From Actinobacillus sp. GY-402 (GTDB lineage: Bacteria > Pseudomonadota > Gammaproteobacteria > Enterobacterales > Pasteurellaceae), in contig NZ_CP062137.1 of NCBI RefSeq assembly GCF_014843355.1, positions 1,612,001 through 1,676,000 on the forward strand: a DNA stretch of 64,000 nucleotides. The letters are read 5' to 3'. The translations under genes and the position numbers were made by a program. Of this stretch, positions 40,946-51,401 are shown piece after piece (positions within the stretch are counted from its first letter, which is position 1; every line of letters begins with the position of its first letter). The notes beneath the pieces are model-generated. The model ran no database searches and was not told where the DNA came from. It was given only the letters and a program-made list of their open reading frames with translations.

Positions 40946-41608
40946 TTAAAATTTTGTTGCATTATACCCCAAAATTTCAGCAAAGTGTGTAACTAATTTA
41001 GGCGATACTTTATCGCAATCCGCTTCGTCGTTTTCAACAAAATCAGCTAACTGACACATTTCAAGCCCGGCATAACCGCAAGGATTAATATGTTGAAACG
41101 GGCTTAAATCCATATTGATATTCAGCGCCAGTCCGTGAAACGAACAACCGCGACGAATACGCAATCCCAGTGAACAAATTTTCTTCTCTTTTCCGTCCGC
41201 TTGCACATAAACGCCCGGCGCATCGGTTTTCGGATACGAATTTATACCGTAATCCGCCAGCGTTTTTACTACGGATTGTTCAAGTGCGGTCACTAATTGA
41301 CGCACATTTAAATTCTGTCCGTAAGCTTTATGGCGTTTAATATCGATCAGGACATACATAATTTGCTGCCCTAAACCGTGATAAGTAATCTGTCCGCCGC
41401 GATCGGATTGCACCACGGGAATAGCGGTCGGGTTAAGCAAATGTTCCGGCTTTCCCGCCTGTCCTTGGGTGAACACCGAAGGATGCTGCACCAGCCAGAT
41501 TTCATCGGGCGTATTTTCATCTCGCCGATCGGTGAAATCCTGCATTTGTTGCCAAACCTGATTATAATCCCGCACGCCGAGCCGGCGGACAATTAACGGC
41601 ATATTCAT
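40946..41608 (-). CDS. lipB: Octanoyl-[ACP]:protein octanoyltransferase
   Basis: Transfers octanoate from ACP to lipoyl domains, before LipA. It has 220 residues. [20 protein letters not shown] is the RGG-type block, and [15 protein letters not shown] plus [10 protein letters not shown] contain the catalytic Lys/Cys region with Cys in NPCG. It begins five bases after the ybeD stop; the ATG at 41608 or the one six bases later are both possible. Confidence 0.95.
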   Translation of the reverse strand: MNMPLIVRRLGVRDYNQVWQQMQDFTDRRDENTPDEIWLVQHPSVFTQGQAGKPEHLLNPTAIPVVQSDRGGQITYHGLGQQIMYVLIDIKRHKAYGQNLNVRQLVTALEQSVVKTLADYGINSYPKTDAPGVYVQADGKEKKICSLGLRIRRGCSFHGLALNINMDLSPFQHINPCGYAGLEMCQLADFVENDEADCDKVSPKLVTHFAEILGYNATKF

Positions 41609-41613
41609 TACTG

Positions 41614-41910
41614 TTATAACACCATTCTCACGCCTTCAATTTTGGCAAGCTCGGCGTAAAGGGTTTCAATCTGTTCGATATTAACGGCCAGAATTTCAAT
41701 CGAAACGGAATTATATGTTCCCTTTGCGCTGCGTTGTTGAGTCGGGCTGTAATCGCCTTTTGCATGAATCTGCGTTACCGCAATAACGTCGTCTACCAAA
41801 TCATCACGATGCGTACCCACTACTTTAAATGTAAACGGGCATGGAAATTGCAATAAATCCTTCAGTTTCGCTTGCGGTACATCTTGTAAATTAATCATTT
41901 TCTGTGTCAT
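41614..41910 (-). CDS. ybeD: DUF493/YbeD family protein
   Basis: A 98-residue soluble protein with a ferredoxin-like ACT-type fold family signature ([20 protein letters not shown] and [20 protein letters not shown]). The function is unknown. In enterics it lies between dacA and lipB, exactly as here. It follows the dacA terminator, so it likely begins a separate ybeD-lipB-lipA transcript. Confidence 0.9.
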   Translation of the reverse strand: MTQKMINLQDVPQAKLKDLLQFPCPFTFKVVGTHRDDLVDDVIAVTQIHAKGDYSPTQQRSAKGTYNSVSIEILAVNIEQIETLYAELAKIEGVRMVL

Positions 41911-41929
41911 AAAATCACCTTAAAACAGA

Positions 41930-41966
41930 TAAAAAAATCACCGCACTTTTACATAAAAAGTGCGGT
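41930..41966 (-). terminator. Terminator after dacA formed by inverted uptake sequences
   Basis: On the minus strand ACCGCACTTTT and AAAAGTGCGGT pair across TATGT and are followed by GATTTTTTTATC. Two perfect uptake cores form the stem. It ends the dacA transcript, 57 bp past its stop. Confidence 0.88.
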
Positions 41967-42022
41967 CGTTTTTTGCTTCATTTTTTTAATGACAAATGGT
42001 GTCGGATATCAGCATTTCAAGG

Positions 42023-43210
42023 CTAGTCAAACAAACTTTTTATCGTTAAGACCAACCAGTCCCAACCTTTACCGATAAACCCGGCTTCGCCTACGTCTTT
42101 CATCACTTGCAAATCCAGATTCGCCACGTCTTTGCCGTCCAAACTATAAACCACTTTGCCTACGGTTTGTCCTTTCGCTAACGGCGCTTCCAAATGTTTC
42201 GTCGTAAATTCCATCCGCGCTTTTAAATCCGCCTGACGGCCTTTCGGCACCGTAATAAAACCGTCCTGCAACACACCGACCGCAACCTCGCCGTCTTCAC
42301 CGTAATAAACCGGTTGTTCGCCGACGGCTTTACCGGCTTCTAATGTTTTGAACGTATCAAAACTGTTAAAGCCCCATTGCAACAATTTTTTACTTTCCAC
42401 TTCGCGGCCTTTATAAGTCGGCACGCCCATCACCACGGAAACCAAACGCATATTATTGGCATTGGTTGCGGAAGCTACTAAATTATAACCCGCCTGACTG
42501 GTATGGCCGGTCTTCATGCCATCCACGTTCATGCTTTTATCCCACAACAAACCGTTACGGTTAGGTTGTTTGATTTTGTTGAAAGTAAAATCCTTTTCCG
42601 CATAAATTTTATATTCTTCGGGCAAATCATGAATAATCCGGATACCGATTAACGCCATATCCCGCGCAGAAGAATACTGATTCGGATCATCCAAACCGTG
42701 CGGCGTGGTGAAATGGGTATTTTTTAACCCGAACTGCTGCACATATTTATTCATCAATGCCACGAATTGCTCGGTGGAACCCGAAACATGCTCGGCTAAC
42801 GCCACACAGGCGTCATTACCGGAAACCACAATAACGCCGCGGTTTAAATCCGAAACCGAAACCTGTTGATTCAGATTCAGGAACATTTTTGACGAATCCG
42901 GGAAATTTTTACCCCAAGAACTTTCGCCGATAGTGACTTGATCATTCGGGTGGATTTTACCCTGCTTAATCGCATCACCCACCACATAACTGGTCATCAT
43001 TTTGGTCAAAGATGCCGGATACTGGCGTTGATCGGGATTTAATGCCGCCAGCACCGCACCCGAATTATAATCCATCAAAATATATGTTTGTGCGTTTAAC
43101 TGAGGCGGAGTAATACCATATTGAGCGTCTTCGGCTGAAGCGGCAAATGCCGTTGCCATTAAACCGGCGGTTAACGCAATTTTTGTTTTTTTAAGGGTTG
43201 CTGATAACAT
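42023..43210 (-). CDS. dacA: D-alanyl-D-alanine carboxypeptidase (PBP5/6 type)
   Basis: Removes the terminal D-Ala from peptidoglycan pentapeptides. It has 395 residues with a signal peptide (ending AFAASAED). Motifs are S-L-T-K (YPASLTKMMTSYV, residue 66), S-G-N (VVSGNDACVALAEH) and K-T-G (DGMKTGHTSQAGYNLV). The C-terminal amphipathic helix (GWDWLVLTIKSLFD) anchors it to the membrane. It is in the mrdA-rodA-rlpA-dacA cluster. Confidence 0.96.
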   Translation of the reverse strand: MLSATLKKTKIALTAGLMATAFAASAEDAQYGITPPQLNAQTYILMDYNSGAVLAALNPDQRQYPASLTKMMTSYVVGDAIKQGKIHPNDQVTIGESSWGKNFPDSSKMFLNLNQQVSVSDLNRGVIVVSGNDACVALAEHVSGSTEQFVALMNKYVQQFGLKNTHFTTPHGLDDPNQYSSARDMALIGIRIIHDLPEEYKIYAEKDFTFNKIKQPNRNGLLWDKSMNVDGMKTGHTSQAGYNLVASATNANNMRLVSVVMGVPTYKGREVESKKLLQWGFNSFDTFKTLEAGKAVGEQPVYYGEDGEVAVGVLQDGFITVPKGRQADLKARMEFTTKHLEAPLAKGQTVGKVVYSLDGKDVANLDLQVMKDVGEAGFIGKGWDWLVLTIKSLFD

Positions 43211-43230
43211 CTCTGTATTTACGATCCTGA

Positions 43231-43716
43231 TTAATTTTTAACAATATGTAATTTTTCAATTTTCACATTCCCGACGCCGGAATTGAGCATACCCAAATCG
43301 GAAGCGGCGGCACGGGATAAATCGATAATTCGGGAACCGTGATAAGGCCCTCGGTCATTAATTTTCACCACCACTTTTCGGTTATTACGCAAATTCGTGA
43401 CTAAGGCGTAAGAACCCAAAGGCAGGCTGCGATGTGCCGCAGTGTATTCGCGGGAATTATAAACTTCTCCGCTTGCCGTGCGGCGACCATTAAATTTGTT
43501 GTGATAATAACTCGCTCGCCCGTTTTTGCTGTAATGAGCGGCGGAACCGGATTTGGTCGAATAAGTTTTTCCCTCTACTTCGTAAAGGGGATGATTAATG
43601 CTTTGGTATTGATGAATCGTTTGTCTCTTCACCACTTTTCTCGCTTCCGCCGACGAAGTACAGCCGGTCAAAAATAACGCTAAAAGTGCGGTCAAAATAA
43701 TCTTAAATTTCATCAT
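43231..43716 (-). CDS. rlpA: RlpA-like double-psi beta-barrel lipoprotein, short form
   Basis: A 161-residue lipoprotein with lipobox L-T-G-C near residue 19. The double-psi beta-barrel domain (GRASYYHNKFNGRRTASGEV, then VKINDRGPYHGSRIIDLSRA with the catalytic-type Asp) is that of RlpA, a septal lytic transglycosylase that cuts denuded glycan. It lacks the C-terminal SPOR domain of longer RlpA (E. coli 362 residues). Septal targeting by SPOR is thus not expected. The signal peptide codons contain an uptake sequence. It lies between rodA and dacA as in enterics. Confidence 0.88.
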   Translation of the reverse strand: MMKFKIILTALLALFLTGCTSSAEARKVVKRQTIHQYQSINHPLYEVEGKTYSTKSGSAAHYSKNGRASYYHNKFNGRRTASGEVYNSREYTAAHRSLPLGSYALVTNLRNNRKVVVKINDRGPYHGSRIIDLSRAAASDLGMLNSGVGNVKIEKLHIVKN

Positions 43717-43791
43717 AATTAAATTCTCAAGTTGTCCTAAGTGCCAACGAATAAATCAAAAATCCGTTAACTAAGAGTAAAAAAATACTGA

Positions 43792-44910
43792 TTAGTTCCC
43801 TTGGGAATAGAGAGAACGCTTATGAGTGTGGATTGACATAATCAATCCGAACCCCGCCATGAGCGCCACAAATGACGTACCGCCATAGCTCACCATCGGT
43901 AACGGCACACCGACGACCGGTAAAATGCCGCTCACCATACCGATATTAACAAATAAATACACGAAGAAAATTAATGTCAGCGCACCGGTTAAAATACGAC
44001 CAAATGCCGTTTGCGCCTGAACGCCAATCATTAATCCACGGATAATAATAAAAAAATACAGCAATAACAGAATAATAACGCCTATCAATCCGTGTTCTTC
44101 GCTTAATACGGCAAAAATAAAGTCCGTATGCGGCTCCGGCAGAAATTCAAGCTGGGATTGCGTTCCCAACATCCAACCTTTACCCATTAAGCCGCCTGAG
44201 CCGATAGCAATTTTCGATTGCAAAATATGATACCCCGCACCCAGCGGATCTTTCTCCGGATCAAGCAGGGTTAACACCCGGGTGCGTTGATAATCATGCA
44301 TCAGATAAAACCACATCACCGGAATAAAAGCGGTCAGCCCCACTACCGCAATGCCAATCAGCCACCAGCTCATGCCTGCTAAAAATACCACAAATATTCC
44401 CGAAGCACTAACTAAAATTGATGTGCCCAAGTCCGGCTGGATAGCCACCAGCAAAGTCGGCACGATAATTAATCCCAAAGAAATCATCGTATCGGCCAGG
44501 GTCGGCGGTAACGAACGATTACCCAAATAAACCGCAACCATCAGCGGTACGGCCAATTTTACAATCTCCGAAGGCTGGAACCGAACAATACCGAGATCAA
44601 GCCAGCGTTGCGCTCCTTTGCTCGTTGTCCCCACCGCATCCACCAATATCAATAAAATAATACCGGCGATAAACAAATAAGGCGCAATACGTTGATAAAA
44701 CCGGGGCGGAAATTGCGCCATCACAATCATCACGACGAATCCCAAAACCACCTGAATCACACGGCTGCGGAACATCGCTTCGCTGGCGCCGGACGCACTG
44801 TAAAGCACAATCAAACCGTAGCCCGTAATCGCCAATAAACCAATCAACAACCAAAAATCCAGGTGCATTTTACCCCAAAGGTTGGATAATAAAGATTTTT
44901 TCTCGTCCAT
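43792..44910 (-). CDS. rodA: Rod shape-determining peptidoglycan polymerase RodA
   Basis: SEDS-family glycosyltransferase that polymerises lateral-wall peptidoglycan with PBP2. It has 372 residues and ten helices. Conserved blocks include [40 protein letters not shown] and [20 protein letters not shown]. It starts four bases after mrdA, its partner. Confidence 0.96.
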   Translation of the reverse strand: MDEKKSLLSNLWGKMHLDFWLLIGLLAITGYGLIVLYSASGASEAMFRSRVIQVVLGFVVMIVMAQFPPRFYQRIAPYLFIAGIILLILVDAVGTTSKGAQRWLDLGIVRFQPSEIVKLAVPLMVAVYLGNRSLPPTLADTMISLGLIIVPTLLVAIQPDLGTSILVSASGIFVVFLAGMSWWLIGIAVVGLTAFIPVMWFYLMHDYQRTRVLTLLDPEKDPLGAGYHILQSKIAIGSGGLMGKGWMLGTQSQLEFLPEPHTDFIFAVLSEEHGLIGVIILLLLYFFIIIRGLMIGVQAQTAFGRILTGALTLIFFVYLFVNIGMVSGILPVVGVPLPMVSYGGTSFVALMAGFGLIMSIHTHKRSLYSQGN

Positions 44911-44914
44911 TTCT

Positions 44915-47009
44915 CTATTCCGCCGGTTTAGGTTCGCTCAACGGGGCATTTTGCTGTATTTCGTTTTGTTCCTGCAAGATAACCGGGATATTCTCTTCAA
45001 AATCTTGCTCATTTTCGACCGCACTTTCATCTCCGTTGTTGGAAGCCGGTAAGTTTTCCGTTTCGTCAGGGACTTCGTTCGGCACCACACCGCCATTTTC
45101 CGTCTGTTCTTCCGCTTTCATCAATTCAGGCAAACGTTTATTCAGATAAAAATCCATAATTTGACGCACTACGGGCGCCGCATTACTGGAACCGCCGCCC
45201 GCATTTTCCAGGATAATCGACACGATTAACTTCGGATTTTCATAAGGCGCAAACGCCGTGAACCAGGCGTGATCATGCAGGAATTTTTTTAAATTGGCCG
45301 CGTTGTATTTTTGCCCTTCTTTCAAACTGAATACCTGCGCCGTGCCCGATTTTCCCGCCGCCACGTAAGATGCGCCGGCAAACGCTTTGCGCCCGGTACC
45401 GCCCGCACCGTTAATCACGCCGTACATCCCGCGTTTAGCCGCGCTCCAGGCCTCCGCTTTCGGTTCCTGAATATCTTCGTACAACAGCGGATCCTTATAA
45501 GGTTCCACAGTAGAACCGCGCGATTCTTTCATTAAATGAGGCGTGTTCACTTTGCCGTTGTTCACTAAAATCGCCGTCGCTTTCGCCAGCTGTAACGGCG
45601 TCGCGGTCCAATCAACCTTGACCGATGCCCACCGGGATCGTATCTCCCATCACCCAGGTTTTTTTATAGCGTTTTTGTTTCCACTCTCGCGTCGGCATGA
45701 TGCCCGGCGTATCTTCGTGAATATCCACGCCCGTGGGCATGCCGAAACCGAAACGCTTCATCCAGTCGGATAACCGGTCAATACCCATACGATAAGCCAC
45801 CGTATAAAAATAAGTATCGGAGGATTCTGTAATAGCCTTTTGCAGGTTAGTCGGACCATGCCCCGATTTTTTCCAGTCGCGAAAGCGTTTGGTGCTGTTT
45901 GGCAACTGCCAATAGCCCGGATCGGAAATCGTCATGCCCGGCGTAATGACACCTTCCGTTAACGCCGACACCGCAATAAACGGTTTCACGGTGGAAGCCG
46001 GCGGATAAGCCCCTTGTGTTACGCGGTTATACAACGGACGGTTTTCATCATTCAGTAAACGACGATAATCCGCCCCCGAAATACCGCCCACAAACAGATT
46101 GTTATCATAACTCGGGCTGGAAACCATGGCTAAAATGCTGCTGTCTTTCGGATCCAACACCACAACCGCCCCTTTCTGCTCGCCCAAAAGCTGCATAATA
46201 AACTGCTGCAACGGCAAATCGAGCGTCAAATAAATACTTTTGCCGGCAATGGGCGGCTGTTCGCTTAATTTACGAATCACTTTGCCGCGGTTATTAATTT
46301 CAACCTGCTCAAATCCCGCCTGTCCGTGTAATTGTTCCTCATAATAACGTTCGATACCTAACTTACCGATATCCGTTGTGCCCGCATAAGCCGTTTCTTT
46401 TTCGGCGTTTTTCAGGCGTTCGGCATCCTTATCGTTAATTTTCGCCACATAACCCAAAATATGCGTGAGCGGTTCGCCGTAAATATAATGACGTTTAAAA
46501 TAAGGGCGCACGTCCAGACTCGGATAATTGTATTGATTAACGGCAAATCTGGCGATTTGTTCTTCCGTTAAATCGGGTTTCAGCAAAATCGGAGTATAGC
46601 GGGAAGAGCGACGGCGCTCTTTCTTAAATTGTTCGATATCCTTATCGGTTAACCCCACCACCTCGCGCAATTCGTCAAAAGTGCGGTCAAGATTTTCCAC
46701 TTTTTCCGGCACGATATACAAACCGAAAAATGTCAGATTTTCCGCCAGCAACGTGCCGGAACGATCATAAATCAGTCCGCGGGTCGGCGGAACCGGCAAT
46801 AATTTAATGCGATTACCGTTTGAACGGGTTTGATATTTATCGAAATCCACAATTTGCAAATGATATAAATTCACCAACAAAACCGCCGTCAGCACCAACG
46901 TGCCCACAAAGGCCACCAATGCGCGGCGTGCGAACAGATTTCGCTCCGCTTGGTTATCGCGAATCGGTTCGTGAGTTGGCGGCGAAAGCAATTTTCTCAG
47001 AAACTTCAT
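44915..47009 (-). pseudogene. mrdA: Penicillin-binding protein 2, reading frame broken by one base
   Basis: Transpeptidase of the elongation machinery with RodA. Two frames make one protein of about 697 residues. The first (47009 to 45612) has the membrane helix (FVGTLVLTAVLLVNLYHLQI), the dimerisation domain, S-T-V-K (PPASTVKPF) and the S-S-D motif. It stops at GIPVGIGQG. The second continues WTATPLQLAKA and includes the K-S-G motif (AAGKSGTAQVF). Deleting the extra base at 45613 restores G-Q-G-Y-W-T, the conserved family sequence. PBP2 is normally needed for rod shape, so a sequencing error is likely. An acidic, Glu/Asn-rich tail of about 65 residues exceeds E. coli PBP2 (633). Confidence 0.9.
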
Positions 47010-47028
47010 AAAGTTATGCTATTTTTAA

Positions 47029-47496
47029 TCATTCACGGTGATAAGGATGATTGGTTGTGAGCGACCACGCGCGATACAGGCTTTCCGCCACAACGACGCG
47101 CACCAACGGATGCGGCAAAGTCAACGGCGAAAGCGACCAGCTTTGTTCCGCCGCCGCTTTACATTCCGGCGACAGCCCTTCCGGCCCGCCGATTAACAAA
47201 CACAGATCGCGACCGTCGTTTTTCCAGGCTTCTAACTGTTGCGCCAACTGCTGGGTCGTCCAAGGTTTGCCCGGAATATCCAGCGTCACAATTTTATTTT
47301 TACCGCAAGCCGCCAGCATGGCCTTGCCTTCCTGTTCCAGAATACGGGCGATATCGGCGTTTTTGCCGCGTTTACCGGCGGCAATCTCGATTAATTCAAA
47401 CGGCATATCTTTCGGAAAACGGCGTTGATATTCTTCGAATCCCGTTTTCACCCAGGCCGGCATTTTTGTGCCTACGGCAATCAGCTGAATTTTCAT
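47029..47496 (-). CDS. rlmH: 23S rRNA pseudouridine-1915 N3-methyltransferase
   Basis: SPOUT-class methyltransferase for helix 69 of 23S rRNA. It has 155 residues. Features: [20 protein letters not shown] at the start, [20 protein letters not shown] (SAM knot) and [20 protein letters not shown]. It sits between rsfS and mrdA in the standard order. Confidence 0.96.
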   Translation of the reverse strand: MKIQLIAVGTKMPAWVKTGFEEYQRRFPKDMPFELIEIAAGKRGKNADIARILEQEGKAMLAACGKNKIVTLDIPGKPWTTQQLAQQLEAWKNDGRDLCLLIGGPEGLSPECKAAAEQSWSLSPLTLPHPLVRVVVAESLYRAWSLTTNHPYHRE

Positions 47497-47532
47497 AAAA
47501 GTGCGGTCGATTTTTCTCGAGTTTTTTGGAAA

Positions 47533-47847
47533 TTAAGCCCAAAGTTTTTCGAGCTGATACATTTCCCGGCTTTCGCGCTGCATGATATGCACCATCGCCT
47601 GCCCGAAATCGACCACCACCCAGTCGGCCGTGGCTTTGCCTTCCTGGCCGAAAGTGTCAAATCCCGCCAGCTTGCTTTCGTCAATTAATTTCTGCGCTAA
47701 AGACGCCACATGGCGGCTTGAGGTGCCGGTACAAATAATCATGTTATCCGTCACGGAGGATTTGCCCCGCACATCGATGGTTAAAATATCGGCGGCCTTT
47801 AAATCGTCCAGTTTTTCGGTTAAAAATTTCGTTAATGCGGTTGTCAT
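47533..47847 (-). CDS. rsfS: Ribosomal silencing factor RsfS
   Basis: Binds uL14 and blocks subunit joining in starvation. The ATG at 47847 (MTTALTKFLTEKLDDLKAAD) gives 104 residues, close to the E. coli length of 105; an upstream start adds eleven residues. The block ADWVVVDFGQAMVHIMQRES is characteristic. It is the first gene of the rsfS-rlmH-mrdA-rodA-rlpA-dacA cluster. Confidence 0.95.
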   Translation of the reverse strand: MTTALTKFLTEKLDDLKAADILTIDVRGKSSVTDNMIICTGTSSRHVASLAQKLIDESKLAGFDTFGQEGKATADWVVVDFGQAMVHIMQRESREMYQLEKLWA

Positions 47848-47887
47848 TCTCTTTCCTTTAAAAAGCCTGAATTTTATCACAAATTTT

Positions 47888-48733
47888 CTATTCCGGGGTA
47901 ATCCAGTTCAGCGACCATTTTCCCGTGCCTGCCGGCACCAGCACTTCGGTTAAGTACGGCAGAATCGACTTCATTTGCGTTTCCAGCTGCCACGGCGGGT
48001 TGATGACAATCATACCGCTCGCCGTCATGCCGCGCTGATCGGAATCGGGCCGAACCGCCAGTTCGATTTGCAAAATTTTGCGGATACCGCTTCGCTCCAG
48101 ACCGCGTACAATACGCTTCGTCTGTTGGCGCAGCACAACGGGATACCAAACGGCATAAACGCCGGTGGCGAAACGTTTATAACCTTCTTCAACGGCTTGC
48201 ACCACCAAATCGTAATCCTCTTTTAATTCATAAGGCGGGTCGATCAACACCAGGCCACGGCGTTCTTTCGGCGGCAGCGTGGCTTTCAGCTGTTGGAAAC
48301 CGTCGTCACGTTTGGTGACGACATTGGCATATTCCTTAAAATTATTACGCAATAGCGGAAAATCCGAAGGATGCAATTCCGTTAGCAACGCGCGATCCTG
48401 CGGGCGCAGTAATTGGGCCGCAATCAACGGCGAACCGGCGTAATAACGCAACGCTTTCCCGCCGTAATTCAGCCGCTTAATCTGATCCACATAACGTTTT
48501 ACTTCCGGCGGCAAATCATTCCGTTCCCATAAACGGGCAATTCCTTCTTCAAATTCCGCCGTTTTTTCCGCTTCATCGCCGAACAGACGGTAACGACCGA
48601 CGCCGGCGTGCGTATCAAGATAATAAAAACCTTTTTCTTTGAGTTGAAGATTCTCGATAATCAGCATTAGCACGATATGTTTCAGCACATCCGCATGATT
48701 GCCGGCATGAAAGCTGTGGCGATAACTCAGCAT
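47888..48733 (-). CDS. rlmJ: 23S rRNA A2030 N6-methyltransferase
   Basis: A 281-residue SAM-dependent adenine methyltransferase. Motif IV is VLIDPPYELKEDY (DPPY type) and the N-terminus MLSYRHSFHAGNHADVLKHI is the RlmJ signature. In E. coli it modifies A2030 of 23S rRNA; the ortholog in Haemophilus was long annotated as ComJ-like. Located between mrcA and rsfS on the same strand. Confidence 0.93.
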   Translation of the reverse strand: MLSYRHSFHAGNHADVLKHIVLMLIIENLQLKEKGFYYLDTHAGVGRYRLFGDEAEKTAEFEEGIARLWERNDLPPEVKRYVDQIKRLNYGGKALRYYAGSPLIAAQLLRPQDRALLTELHPSDFPLLRNNFKEYANVVTKRDDGFQQLKATLPPKERRGLVLIDPPYELKEDYDLVVQAVEEGYKRFATGVYAVWYPVVLRQQTKRIVRGLERSGIRKILQIELAVRPDSDQRGMTASGMIVINPPWQLETQMKSILPYLTEVLVPAGTGKWSLNWITPE

Positions 48734-48764
48734 AATATTTCCTTATAAAAAACAATGGAAAAAC

Positions 48765-48790
48765 CGACCGCACTTTCCCAAGTGCGGTCG
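48765..48790 (-). terminator. Terminator after mrcA formed by inverted uptake sequences
   Basis: On the minus strand CGACCGCACTT and AAGTGCGGTCG pair across GGGA and are followed by GTTTTTCC. The 11-bp stem lies 16 bp beyond the mrcA stop. Confidence 0.85.
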
Positions 48791-48805
48791 ATTTTCGAAG
48801 AGATT

Positions 48806-51394
48806 TTAGAATAATTCCTGTTGCGAACCGTCCGGCGCTTTACCGAGGCGTTCCTGCAGCGCAGGCGGTACATAATAAGCCGGACCGGCTTTTTCCTGTA
48901 CGTAAACCCGTTTAGGTTCGGTGCCGACGATGAAATATTCGGTGCGACCGCCGTCGGCGGATAACAGCCCCGAACCGATATCAATTTTCTTCTCGACAAT
49001 ATTTTTCGGAATCGGCAACACACGTTCCGGCACATCGGCAAGCGCTTGTTTCATATAGGCAATCCAGGCCGGCATGGCGGCCGTAGCACCCGCTTCATGT
49101 CTGCCTAAATTCCGTTTATTATCGTCAAAACCGATATAAACGGTTGTGGTCAGATTGGCGCCGAAACCGGCATACCAAGCCACTTTCGAATTGTTGGTGG
49201 TACCGGTTTTACCGCCGACGTCCGCCCGTTTGATCTGACTGCCCATGCGCCAGCTGGTACCTTTCCAGTTTAATCCTTGCTCGCCGTAAATCGCCGTATT
49301 CAACGCGCTGCGGATTAAAAACGCCAATTCGCCGCTGATCACGCGAGGCGCGTATTCCACGGTGGAATGATCCGATTTCCCTTGCGCCATTAAATTCAAA
49401 TCCGTTTCCTTGATTTGACCGTCTTTGGTTTGGATTTCCGGATCTTCCGTCGGCTCGGCGGCTTCGTCAATTTCTTCGCCGTTACCGGCGTCCGCCGTAT
49501 TCTTTAACGGCACATTGGCGGCGGCATCGGCAACGGAAGCTTGGAATCCGTCGATTTTTTCATTGGTTGAAGAATAAACCGTCGGAATATCGTCACAAGT
49601 CGGGCAGGCGATTTTCGGATTCGCCACAAAAATTTCTTTGCCGGTATTGTCCAGGATTTTATTGATGATAAACGGATCAATTAAAAACCCGCCGTTATCA
49701 AACACCGCGTATCCGCGCGCCATTTCGAGCGGAGTAAAGGACGCCGCACCTAACGCCAGGGCTTCGCTGGCAAAATATTGATCGCGTTTAAAGCCGAAAC
49801 GCTGTAAAAATTCTGCGGTGAACGGAATTCCCGTCATCTGCATGGCTTTCACTACAATCATATTTTTAGATTGCCCCAAGGCCACACGTAAACGCATCGG
49901 GCCGTCATAGCGATCCGGCGAATTTTTCGGACGCCACGGCTCCTGTCCCGGTTTGTTAATCACGATCGGGCTGTCCTGCAACACGCTGGAAAGCGTCAGC
50001 CCTTTTTCCAATGCCGCCGCATAAATGAACGGTTTAATGGATGAACCGACCTGCACCAAAGATTGAGTGGCGCGGTTAAATTTACTCTGTTCAAAACTGA
50101 ATCCGCCGACAATCGCTTCAATCGCACCGTTATCGGAATTGAGCGAAACCAGCGCAGAATTGACTTCCGGCAGTTGTCCCAGCGTCCAATTGCCGTCCTC
50201 AAGCTGACGAATCCAGATTTGCTCGCCCGCCCGCACGCCTTTGCTTCCGGCGAAACGAAGTGCGGGAGAATTTAGCGTCATTTTTTCACCCGAAGCCCGC
50301 ATCACTTCCGCACCGCTTTTATTCACGGCTAACACCGCGGCCGGAACAAACGGCGCCGCATTCGGTAATTTCTGTAAAAACTCGGTGATTTTATCTTCGC
50401 TCCAAGCTTCTTCGCCTTTCTTCCAAAGCGCGGCGGCACCGCGATAACCATGGCGCATATCATAAGCAATGATATTCTGAATCACCGCATTCTGGGCATT
50501 CGTCTGAGCTTGCGAGGAAACGGTGGTATAAACCTGATAGCCGCTGTTATAGGCATTTTCCTCGCCGTAACGTTTAACCATTTCCAAACGGACCATTTCC
50601 GTCACATAATCGGCACGGAATTCCAGTTGTGCGCCGTGATAGCGGGACACGATCGGCTCTTTAATCGCCGCCTCGTATTCCTCCCGCGTGATATGGCGCA
50701 TTTCAAGCATACGTCCCAACACGACGTTACGACGTTCTTCCGCGCGTTTTACCGAATACAGCGGATTCATCGTAGACGGCGCTTTCGGCAAGCCCGCAAT
50801 CACCGCCATTTCGGATAAAGTTAAGTCCTTCAAATCTTTACCGAAATAAGTTTTCGCCGCGGCCACGACGCCGTAAGAACGATAGCCAAAATAAATTTTA
50901 TTCAGGTAAAGCTCTAAAATTTCATTTTTACTCAAGGTGTTTTCAATATCGATCGCCAAAACCGCTTCTTTGGCTTTGCGGATAATCGTTTTTTCGTTAG
51001 TTAAAAAGAAGTTACGGGCAAGCTGTTGAGTGATGGTGCTCGCGCCCTGTGAAGCGCCGCGGTTGGCAATCGCCACGCGAATCGCACGGATAATTCCCAC
51101 CGGATCGACGCCGTGATGATCGTAAAAACGGCTGTCTTCCGTATCTAAAACCGCATCAATCAAACGTTTCGGCACATCTTCCAGTTTCACCGGAATACGA
51201 CGTTGTTCCCCCACTTCTCCCATTAATTTACCGTCTGCGGTATAAATCTGCATAGGTTGTTGCAGAGTCACGGTTTTCAGGCTTTCTACATTCGGTAAAT
51301 CCGCCTTGATTTTGGCGTAAAACAAACCTGCCGCCACACAACATAAGATAATGATGGTTAACAAGGTACTTAAAATTAATTTTGCGATCTTCAT
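48806..51394 (-). CDS. mrcA: Penicillin-binding protein 1A
   Basis: Bifunctional peptidoglycan synthase. The ATG at 51394 (MKIAKLILSTLLTIIILCC) gives 862 residues; a GTG at 51406 would add four. The N-terminal helix anchors it. The glycosyltransferase-51 domain has ED-S-R-F-Y-D-H-H-G near residue 95, GASTITQQLARNFFL and IYFGYRSYG. The transpeptidase domain has the S-x-x-K motif in VGSSIKPFIYAA, S-K-N (LGQSKNMIVVKAM) and K-T-G (GGKTGTTNNSKVAW). The first codons lie inside the CRP-S site of comA, which is divergent. Confidence 0.96.
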   Translation of the reverse strand: MKIAKLILSTLLTIIILCCVAAGLFYAKIKADLPNVESLKTVTLQQPMQIYTADGKLMGEVGEQRRIPVKLEDVPKRLIDAVLDTEDSRFYDHHGVDPVGIIRAIRVAIANRGASQGASTITQQLARNFFLTNEKTIIRKAKEAVLAIDIENTLSKNEILELYLNKIYFGYRSYGVVAAAKTYFGKDLKDLTLSEMAVIAGLPKAPSTMNPLYSVKRAEERRNVVLGRMLEMRHITREEYEAAIKEPIVSRYHGAQLEFRADYVTEMVRLEMVKRYGEENAYNSGYQVYTTVSSQAQTNAQNAVIQNIIAYDMRHGYRGAAALWKKGEEAWSEDKITEFLQKLPNAAPFVPAAVLAVNKSGAEVMRASGEKMTLNSPALRFAGSKGVRAGEQIWIRQLEDGNWTLGQLPEVNSALVSLNSDNGAIEAIVGGFSFEQSKFNRATQSLVQVGSSIKPFIYAAALEKGLTLSSVLQDSPIVINKPGQEPWRPKNSPDRYDGPMRLRVALGQSKNMIVVKAMQMTGIPFTAEFLQRFGFKRDQYFASEALALGAASFTPLEMARGYAVFDNGGFLIDPFIINKILDNTGKEIFVANPKIACPTCDDIPTVYSSTNEKIDGFQASVADAAANVPLKNTADAGNGEEIDEAAEPTEDPEIQTKDGQIKETDLNLMAQGKSDHSTVEYAPRVISGELAFLIRSALNTAIYGEQGLNWKGTSWRMGSQIKRADVGGKTGTTNNSKVAWYAGFGANLTTTVYIGFDDNKRNLGRHEAGATAAMPAWIAYMKQALADVPERVLPIPKNIVEKKIDIGSGLLSADGGRTEYFIVGTEPKRVYVQEKAGPAYYVPPALQERLGKAPDGSQQELF

Positions 51395-51401
51395 TCCAGA
51401 A
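51380..51401 (+). promoter_or_regulatory. CRP-S / competence regulatory element upstream of comA
   Basis: TTTTGCGATC, then a degenerate second half (TTCATTCCAGAA), is close to the Haemophilus CRP-S consensus, whose core is TGCGA-N6-TCGCA. CRP-S sites need both CRP and Sxy and drive comA in relatives. The element overlaps the mrcA start codon and lies about 120-140 bp before comA. Only the left half matches strongly. Confidence 0.55.

Noticed and set aside
43231-43716. rlpA as a truncated gene
   Set aside because: Its frame ends cleanly after the double-psi barrel and dacA follows after 20 bp. I see no remnant SPOR sequence, so it is a natural short form.
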